Shown here piece after piece: positions 5,741 to 10,076 of a stretch of DNA of 10,076 nucleotides (position 1 is the stretch's first letter; every line of letters starts with the position of its first letter). The position numbers and the translations under genes were made by a program. Source of the stretch: an uncultured Oscillospiraceae bacterium (GTDB taxonomy: Bacteria > Bacillota > Clostridia > Oscillospirales > Oscillospiraceae); NCBI GenBank assembly GCA_900751035.1, contig CAADSF010000201.1:1-10076 (forward strand). The letters are read 5' to 3'. Under the pieces are notes generated by a model. It made no database searches. It was not told the origin of the DNA and worked only from the letters and a program-made list of their open reading frames with translations.

Positions 5741-6211
5741 TCACTCCGTATCCGTTTCCAGACGGCAGGTAAACGCACCGTCCGTGATCTCGACCACGGC
5801 GTATCCGCTGCGGCCAAAGCGCCCGGCTGTGCCGGGGTTCAGGAGCGTGATGCCGTCGCGCTCCTCCATATGCTGGATGTGGGTATGCCCGAAGAGCGCA
5901 AGCTGCGCCCCCGCGTCCTTCGCCGCGCAGGTGAGCATGGACAAATCGCGCTTGACGCCGTAGAGATGGCCGTGGGTCATAAAAATGCGTACGCCGTCAA
6001 ATTCCAGCGTCAGGTTCTTCGGGACAGTTGGGGCGTAATCGCCGTTGCCGGGAACATAATAAAAATCCGGCTCCTGACAGGCGAAGGACAGATCCTCCGC
6101 GTCGGTCAGGAGGTCGCCCAGGTGCAAAACTGCGTCCGGGCGCTCTTTTTCTATGGCGTCGTATGCAAAGCCGAGGCTCTGGTGCGTATCCGACAAAATA
6201 AGAAGCTTCAT
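5741..6211 (-). CDS. YfcE/MJ0936-type metallophosphoesterase
   Basis: This is a small calcineurin-like phosphodiesterase of 156 residues with every metal-binding block: SDTH (Asp8, His10), HLGD (Asp33), GNGD (Asn56, Asp58), THGH (His80, His82) and GHTH (His109, His111). Relatives of this size are cytoplasmic, bind two divalent metals (often Mn) and hydrolyse phosphodiesters in vitro; the natural substrate is not established, and proteins annotated MJ0936/YfcE belong here. An in-frame ATG at 6226 would add five residues. The start at 6211 (MKLLILSDTH) matches relatives better, though neither has a clear ribosome binding site. It is the first gene of the operon continuing into coaX and lies divergently from the 6275 gene, with about 63 nt between the starts. 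Confidence 0.93.
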   Translation of the reverse strand: MKLLILSDTHQSLGFAYDAIEKERPDAVLHLGDLLTDAEDLSFACQEPDFYYVPGNGDYAPTVPKNLTLEFDGVRIFMTHGHLYGVKRDLSMLTCAAKDAGAQLALFGHTHIQHMEERDGITLLNPGTAGRFGRSGYAVVEITDGAFTCRLETDTE

Positions 6212-6215
6212 ATCG

Positions 6216-6244
6216 TTCACTTTCATGCGCGGGGCGCATATGAT
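6216..6244 (+). promoter_or_regulatory. Candidate promoter of the 6275-7183 operon
   Basis: TTCACT (6216-6221) and TATGAT (6239-6244) are 17 nt apart, matching the sigma-A consensus at four and five positions. The -35 box overlaps the start region of the divergent phosphodiesterase gene. Transcription would begin near 6251, leaving a 24-nt leader. Confidence 0.45.
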
Positions 6245-6274
6245 AAGGAAGAATCAGGTTGAGGGGGTAGCTGG

Positions 6275-6490
6275 ATGGAGCATTCGTTTTCCCCGGAGCA
6301 GATCCGGCACGTATTGGCGTCTGCGGAGGGGCGGCAGCTGCTGGCGCTGCTGTCGTCCGGCGGCGGCGAGCGGCTTCGTCAGGCCGCGGACGCGGCAAAG
6401 CGGGGCGACCACGCGCGGGCGATGGAGCTTCTGCGGCCTGTTTTGAGCACGGAGCAGGCGCAGGCGCTTTTGAGGAAGCTCAATGGATGA
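6275..6490 (+). CDS. Small helical protein of unknown function, first of three
   Basis: The 71-residue product appears entirely alpha-helical and soluble: an N-terminal SPEQIRHVLAS helix, a GRQLLALLSSGGGERLRQA segment, then AKRGDHARAMELLRPVLST and a final QAQALLRKLNG. The second half resembles a single TPR-like helix pair (AxxxGDxxxAxxLLxPxL), but one repeat is too little to call. GAGGGGG at 6261-6267 is a strong ribosome binding site 7-8 nt before the ATG. Its last 8 nt overlap the start of the next gene, so both are translated together. From memory, small proteins of this form recur beside the next two genes in gut Oscillospiraceae, but I cannot confirm this here and no function is known to me. 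Confidence 0.75.
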   Translation: MEHSFSPEQIRHVLASAEGRQLLALLSSGGGERLRQAADAAKRGDHARAMELLRPVLSTEQAQALLRKLNG

Positions 6491-6878
6491 GCTGGAGCGT
6501 GCGCTGCGCACCATATTGGACGATCCCGCGCAGCTGCAGGAGCTGCGGGAGCTGGCCGGGTCGATGGGCTTTTCCTTACCGCAGGCGCAGCCGGAGAGTG
6601 CGCCCATGCAGAAAGCCCCGGAGCCTGTCCCTGAGCCGGAACCGGCGCGGGCCGTTTTTCAGCAGCAGCCGCTGCCGGAGCCTGTTGCCGCAATGCTGCG
6701 GCAGGCGGGAAAAATGGACAAAAGGCAGGAGGCGCTGCTGCTGGCGCTGAAGCCGTTTCTGCGCAAGGAGCGGCAGGAAAAGATTGACCGGGCGCTGCAC
6801 GCGGCGCGGCTGGCCAGCCTTGCAGGTCTGGCTCTGAAAAACCGTAGCCGAGGGCCCGGAGCAAAGGAGACGCCATGA
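6483..6878 (+). CDS. Unknown protein, two helical ends joined by a Pro/Glu linker
   Basis: The 131-residue product has three parts. Residues 1-30 are an acidic amphipathic helix region (MDELERALRTILDDP, then LRELAGSMGF). Residues 33-68 are a disordered Pro/Glu/Gln linker with PEP-type repeats. Residues 68-120 are a basic helical region (AAMLRQAGKMDKRQEALLLALKPFLRKERQEKIDRALHAARL). The C-terminal block, with LLALKPFLRKERQEKIDRA, is the most family-like stretch and could bind a partner or nucleic acid. No signal peptide or membrane segment is seen. The start overlaps the first gene by 8 nt and the stop lies within an ATGA overlap with the third gene, so the trio is a tightly coupled operon. I do not recognise a named family and infer that it works with its two neighbours. 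Confidence 0.78.
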   Translation: MDELERALRTILDDPAQLQELRELAGSMGFSLPQAQPESAPMQKAPEPVPEPEPARAVFQQQPLPEPVAAMLRQAGKMDKRQEALLLALKPFLRKERQEKIDRALHAARLASLAGLALKNRSRGPGAKETP

Positions 6879-7183
6879 TGTATAACCGCTACATACCGGA
6901 CGCCGCAGGCGTCTATCATCCGACGCAGGTCGGTGCGCGGCCGCAGCCGCCTGCGCCCGCTCCGCCTCCGGAACCTGCGTGTGCGCCGCCTGCTCCCCCG
7001 CCTCCGCCGCCTCCCCCGCCCTGCGCGGCGGAGCATGGCGGATTTCTGTCGCGGCTGCTGCCGCGAAGCATTGACACAGGGGATCTTCTGATGCTGCTGA
7101 TTTTGCTGCTGCTCGTCGTGGACGGCGAGGAAGAAGATCAGCTGTCGGTCATTTTGACGGCAGCGGCGTTTTTGCTGTCGTAG
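6878..7183 (+). CDS. Polyproline-linked small membrane protein, third of three
   Basis: The 101-residue product begins MYNRYIPDA, continues with a Pro/Ala-rich arm containing nine consecutive prolines (about residues 40-48), and ends with two hydrophobic segments (about 68-81, Leu-rich, and 90-101) separated by the acidic turn DGEEEDQ. The GGFLSRLLPRSIDTGDLL stretch before the first segment looks like a conserved amphipathic lead-in. The start could be ATG 6875, giving ATGA overlap with the previous stop; AAGGAG at 6864-6869 favours ATG 6878 at 8-nt spacing. Nine prolines in a row should stall ribosomes and require elongation factor P. The N-terminal arm would lie on one membrane face as a flexible docking arm. 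Topology is inferred; function is unknown. Confidence 0.75.
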   Translation: MYNRYIPDAAGVYHPTQVGARPQPPAPAPPPEPACAPPAPPPPPPPPPCAAEHGGFLSRLLPRSIDTGDLLMLLILLLLVVDGEEEDQLSVILTAAAFLLS

Positions 7184-7204
7184 GCGGCAGCCGGTAATTT
7201 TCTT
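7174..7204 (+). terminator. Possible terminator overlapping the end of the third gene
   Basis: A 7-bp stem with one G-U pair (7174-7180 with 7185-7191) and a 4-nt loop spans the stop codon and is followed after a few bases by TTTTCTT (7198-7204). The stem is short and the T tract is not immediate, so the call is tentative. Confidence 0.4.
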
Positions 7205-7330
7205 GGCCCCCTACATCAAAATGGGCAAGTGCCTGTGGATTCGCCGTGGGTTTCCGAATATTTGCGGTCTGTCCTGCCGGGACGATGTGAGCATCAGCCC
7301 CTACAGGATGCCATATAAATTTACGGCTGC
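7184..7330. other. Intergenic region between convergent genes
   Basis: These 147 nt separate the trio from the end of the wall-polymer operon. Several short hairpins can be drawn (for example GTCC...GGAC and GATG...CATC near 7277-7300), but none has a T tract or matches an RNA family I know. The open frame that crosses it on the plus strand runs on antisense to the following gene and shows no ribosome binding site. I see no supported feature beyond the possible terminator at its left end. Confidence 0.5.
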
Positions 7331-8068
7331 TTACTCCTGGAACGGGGTACTTCCGTCGGGGAGGGCGAAGACGTCTTCGAACGTCTCATCTCCTGCGGCA
7401 AGGATTTCAAGGCCGGTCTGGATGGCGTCATAGATTGTTTCGCCGCCGGATTTGAGGATACTTTCGGTCAGGAGGCCGTAGCTGAGGCTGATCCAGCATT
7501 CGCGGCGGACGCTCCCCTCTTCTGAGGCGGCAAAGATCTGCTGGCCGGAATCGTAGCGGTCGTCGGTGATGAATTCGCCGTCGGTGATGGAGGCGGGCGG
7601 CATGGCTCCGACCTGCTCATAGGTCGGGATGCCGATGAGCTCGTCCATGGTCGCGTTCTGGGAGGCTGCAAGCGTTCGCACCGTCTCGTCCCCGGCGTAC
7701 CAGACATAGAGCGTCTCGCCGTCAGTCAGGATGTGCTTTTCCCCGCTGGCGGATGTCAGAACGGCGCACACGCGCGTATCCGCGACCCAGAGCTCGGCGG
7801 CTGTCTCGGACACAGCGCCGTTCATCTGGCGGGTGATGGTATAGGTTTGATGGTAATACTGCGGGCGGTGCAGGCTGCGCACGATGCTCTGCACGTTTTC
7901 GCGCGTGACCGCAAGCAGCGCAGGCTCGTTTTCGTCGGGCTGAAGCTCCGTCTGGGTGCTCTGCGCCGCGTCCGGCAGGACGATGGCGTTGCGCTTGTTC
8001 TGCTGCATATTTCCGACAAACAGCGCACCGATCACAACGATCACGGCCAACGTTGCAAGAATGAACAT
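7331..8068 (-). CDS. Membrane-anchored extracellular protein, possibly LolA-like fold
   Basis: The first ATG gives 245 residues starting directly in a membrane segment (1-19). An acidic linker follows (about 31-50), then a beta-rich domain with the rhythm of LolA/RseB-like lipoprotein-sorting folds: TYTITRQMNG, AAELWVADTRVCAVL, KHILTDGETLYVWYAG, RRECWISLSYGLLTESILKSGGE and a final FALPDG. Family assignment is tentative. The annotated ATG has no good ribosome binding site. A better beginning lies upstream in the same frame, where AAAGGA (8117-8122) is 9 nt before an ACG codon at 8105-8107; reading from there gives TEQNQKNRR before the membrane segment. The gene follows mnaA in the same operon, so an envelope role is likely but not shown. 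Confidence 0.75.
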   Translation of the reverse strand: MFILATLAVIVVIGALFVGNMQQNKRNAIVLPDAAQSTQTELQPDENEPALLAVTRENVQSIVRSLHRPQYYHQTYTITRQMNGAVSETAAELWVADTRVCAVLTSASGEKHILTDGETLYVWYAGDETVRTLAASQNATMDELIGIPTYEQVGAMPPASITDGEFITDDRYDSGQQIFAASEEGSVRRECWISLSYGLLTESILKSGGETIYDAIQTGLEILAAGDETFEDVFALPDGSTPFQE

Positions 8069-8136
8069 CAGCAGCGTCCGCCTGTTTTTCTGGTTCTGCT
8101 CCGTCGTCCGTCACCGTCCTTTCGTTTTGTGTTCTG

Positions 8137-9285
8137 TCAGACGTTAAAGTCGGCGGGTTTTTCCGCCGTGCGGCCAAAGTGCCACAAAATCGCCTGTACA
8201 ATGCGCTCGCTTGCATGGCCGTCGCCGTAGGGGTTGACGGCCTTCGCCATGTGCGCATAAGCGGCGGGGTCGTCCAGCAGCTCGCCTGCGAGACGGACGA
8301 TCTCGTCCTTTTCCACGCCCGCGAGCTTCGCCGTTCCGGCGGCGATGGCCTCCGGGCGTTCTGTTTCGCGGCGCATGACGAGGACGGGCTTGCCGAGCGC
8401 GGGCGCTTCCTCCTGCAATCCGCCGGAATCGGTCATAACCAGATAGCAGCGGGCAATGAGATTGTGCATTTCCTCCACGTCGACCGGGTCGATGAGATGG
8501 ATGCGGTCATGGCCGCCCAGAATCGGGAAGACGCATTCGCGCACGACGGGGCTCAGGTGGACGGGATAGACGACCTCGACATCGGGGTGTGTCTCGACGA
8601 CCTCCAGAATGGCGTGCATGATGTCCTCCATGGGCTTGCCGTAATTTTCCCGCCGGTGGCAGGTGACGGCAATCACGCGGCGCTTCTGGAAATCCAGCCC
8701 GTTCAGAAGCGCCGTCTGGAAGACGAAACCGGGCTTTACGGTATACTGCATGGCGTCGATGGCCGTGTTGCCGGTGATGAAGATATCGCCCATGATGGCC
8801 TCGCGGCGGAGATTGTCTGCGTTGGCCTTTGTCGGGGAGAAATGCAGATCGGCGATATCGCCGACGAGCGTGCGGTTCATCTCCTCCGGGAAGGGGGAAT
8901 ATTTGTCCCACGTGCGCAGGCCCGCCTCGACGTGGCCGACCTTGACCTGATGGTAAAACGCGGCGAGCGCACCGGCGAACGTCGTAGATGTGTCGCCGTG
9001 GACGAGGACAAGATCGGGCTGGACGGTGTTCAGAACGTCGTCCATGCCGAGCAGCGTCTTTGTGGTGATGGTGGAGAGCGTCTGGCGCTTTTCCATGATA
9101 TGCAGGTCATAATCGCCCGTCAGCTTGAAAATTTCCATGACGGAATCGAGCATTTCCCGGTGCTGGCCGGTCAGGCAGACGATGCTTTCAATCTGCTCGC
9201 TGGCCTGCAGCGCCTTGACAAGCGGCGCCATTTTGATGGCCTCCGGTCTTGTGCCGAAGACGGACATGACTTTCAGCTTATTCAT
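8137..9285 (-). CDS. mnaA: UDP-N-acetylglucosamine 2-epimerase (non-hydrolysing)
   Basis: The enzyme interconverts UDP-GlcNAc and UDP-ManNAc in the cytoplasm, supplying ManNAc for teichoic-acid linkage units or other surface polysaccharides. The 382-residue product has the full family pattern: FGTRPEAIKMAP (10-21), TGQHREML (39-46), VHGDTSTT with Asp98 (95-102), HVEAGLRT with Glu120 (118-125), PFPEEMNR with Glu134 (131-138), CHRREN with His210 (209-214), DSGGLQEEAPALGKPVL (286-302) and NPYGDG (351-356). Asp98, Glu120, Glu134 and His210 correspond to the catalytic residues described for E. coli WecB. The usual VYPVHLNP motif reads VYPVHLSP here. AGGAGG precedes the ATG at 6-nt spacing, and the start overlaps the end of the transferase gene by 8 nt. 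The symbol wecB is equally used. Confidence 0.96.
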   Translation of the reverse strand: MNKLKVMSVFGTRPEAIKMAPLVKALQASEQIESIVCLTGQHREMLDSVMEIFKLTGDYDLHIMEKRQTLSTITTKTLLGMDDVLNTVQPDLVLVHGDTSTTFAGALAAFYHQVKVGHVEAGLRTWDKYSPFPEEMNRTLVGDIADLHFSPTKANADNLRREAIMGDIFITGNTAIDAMQYTVKPGFVFQTALLNGLDFQKRRVIAVTCHRRENYGKPMEDIMHAILEVVETHPDVEVVYPVHLSPVVRECVFPILGGHDRIHLIDPVDVEEMHNLIARCYLVMTDSGGLQEEAPALGKPVLVMRRETERPEAIAAGTAKLAGVEKDEIVRLAGELLDDPAAYAHMAKAVNPYGDGHASERIVQAILWHFGRTAEKPADFNV

Positions 9286-10076
9286 GCGGTTCCTCCTGTT
9301 TTTCTTCCGGCTCGTCCTCCGACGGGTCGTTTTTCGCGAAAATCAGCTTGAAGCCGATGGCGCTGACGATAAAAATTGCAGCGATGAGGATGAGCGCCTT
9401 GAGTTCGCCTGAGGACGTCAGCAGCACGGCGGCCAGGCCCAGAATGCCGGTCAGCATGTAGGCGATGGCGACAGCCTGCTTCTGCGAGAAGCCCATGTCA
9501 ATGAGGCGGTGGTGGAAATGGCCTCGGTCGGCCTTCATCGGGTTCTGGCCGTGGGCAATGCGGCGCAGGAAGGCGAAGCTGATATCAAAGATCGGGATGC
9601 CGAGGATAAGGAACGGCACGGCGAAGGAAATGATGGCGTACATCTTGAACAGGCCCGTAATCGAGAGCGTGGCAAGGATATAGCCGAGGAAGGTCGAGCC
9701 GGTGTCGCCCATGAAGATCTTCGCGGGGTTCATGTTATAGGGAATAAAGCCGAGGCACGCGCCGAAGAGCGCACAGAGGATGACGGCAATGTTGACCTCC
9801 TTCACCATGAGCGCCACGACGATCAGGGATGCTGTCGAGATGGCGGACACGCCGACGGCGAGGCCGTCGAGGCCGTCGATGAAATTGACGGCGTTGGTGA
9901 TGGCGACGATCCAGATGATCGTGACGGGGATGGACAGCCAGCCGAGATTGAGATAGGTTGCCTCGGAGAAGACGTTGGGGTTGGAGACGAACTGAATTGT
10001 GCAGCCATGCCAGACGGCGACGCCCGCGGCGGCGATCTGGACAAACAGCTTCGGCAGTGCCTTGAGCGCCATGATA
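9278..10076 (-). CDS. tagO: Undecaprenyl-phosphate GlcNAc-1-phosphate transferase (TagO/WecA family), 5' end missing
   Basis: This is the C-terminal three quarters of a polytopic transferase that moves GlcNAc-1-phosphate from UDP-GlcNAc to undecaprenyl phosphate at the membrane, starting wall teichoic acid or a similar polymer. Seen are NAVNFIDGLDGLAVG (conserved cytoplasmic loop), PAKIFMGDTGSTFLGY with the catalytic-site Asp, and ADRGHFHHRLIDMG (the His-rich loop that recognises the UDP-sugar), plus at least seven membrane segments. The frame stays open to the right edge and the visible part begins in a segment like the family's IDDxxxLxALPKLxVQ, so the in-frame ATG at 10070-10072 is internal and roughly 80-100 residues lie outside. 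The C-terminus ends in an acidic Glu/Pro tail. Co-transcription with mnaA supports a wall-polymer role. MraY is excluded by the loop sequences; WecA and TagO cannot be separated by sequence alone. Confidence 0.92.
   Translation of the reverse strand, partial: IMALKALPKLFVQIAAAGVAVWHGCTIQFVSNPNVFSEATYLNLGWLSIPVTIIWIVAITNAVNFIDGLDGLAVGVSAISTASLIVVALMVKEVNIAVILCALFGACLGFIPYNMNPAKIFMGDTGSTFLGYILATLSITGLFKMYAIISFAVPFLILGIPIFDISFAFLRRIAHGQNPMKADRGHFHHRLIDMGFSQKQAVAIAYMLTGILGLAAVLLTSSGELKALILIAAIFIVSAIGFKLIFAKNDPSEDEPEEKQEEPHE

Noticed and set aside
7205..7330. Possible structured RNA or riboswitch
   Set aside because: Only short helices without a known consensus or T tract can be drawn, and it lies between two gene ends rather than before a gene.
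7722..8258. 178-codon minus-strand frame, possibly a frameshifted start of the 7331-8068 gene beginning at GTG 8114
   Set aside because: The GTG is only 2 nt after AAAGGA, and a frameshift is not needed because an in-frame ACG at ideal spacing explains the same N-terminus.
8179..9351. 390-codon plus-strand open frame antisense to mnaA
   Set aside because: The opposite strand encodes a complete epimerase with all catalytic motifs; the plus-strand product has no motif and no ribosome binding site.
1..10076. Mobile element, CRISPR array, toxin-antitoxin or phage-defence genes
   Set aside because: No transposase, integrase, direct-repeat array, nuclease or defence motif is visible on either strand; gene content is chromosomal housekeeping plus unknown small genes.

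Overview
The window looks like chromosomal DNA of a G+C-rich, endospore-forming gut Clostridium relative, most likely Oscillospiraceae/Ruminococcaceae (Oscillibacter/Flavonifractor-like). This rests on adjacent spmA-spmB spore-maturation genes, an AbrB with the classic Firmicutes N-terminus plus a clostridial CxxC/CxxC tail, strong AGGAGG-type ribosome binding sites, and a tagO-mnaA pair without outer-membrane genes. Family placement is inference; no rRNA or other marker is present. No tRNA, rRNA, insertion sequence, phage gene or CRISPR array was seen.

Layout. 1-162 (-): start of a secreted acidic Ala/Glu/Pro-rich protein, cut by the left edge. 425-940 (+): membrane-anchored unknown protein with its own promoter and terminator. 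1002-2089 (-): spmA-spmB, overlapping. 2245-2490 (+): abrB, divergent from spmA, with a long leader. 2503-2586: two hairpins between convergent genes. 2595-3497 (-): serine alpha/beta hydrolase of monoacylglycerol-lipase type. 3584-3784 (+): small basic tail-anchored ORF whose end overlaps the next gene tail to tail. 3771-6211 (-): three-gene operon of a YfcE-type phosphodiesterase, CoaX, and a degenerate PLP-decarboxylase-like protein without the PLP lysine. 6275-7183 (+): three small overlapping genes of unknown function, the last a polyproline membrane protein. 7184-7330: intergenic. 7331-10076 (-): tagO/wecA-like transferase (cut by the right edge), mnaA/wecB epimerase, and a membrane-anchored protein with a possible LolA-like fold and a doubtful start codon.

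How the genes fit together. The right-hand operon makes the lipid-linked GlcNAc starter and ManNAc donor for a wall polymer such as teichoic acid. spmAB contributes to spore core dehydration. AbrB is a transition-state regulator. CoaX makes 4'-phosphopantothenate, the first step to coenzyme A; its two co-transcribed neighbours have no obvious CoA role. The parts least explained by known biology are the K-to-R PLP-fold protein beside coaX, the 6275-7183 trio, and the apparent ACG start of the 7331-8068 gene. No new multi-component system can be claimed with certainty; the 6275-7183 trio is the best candidate.
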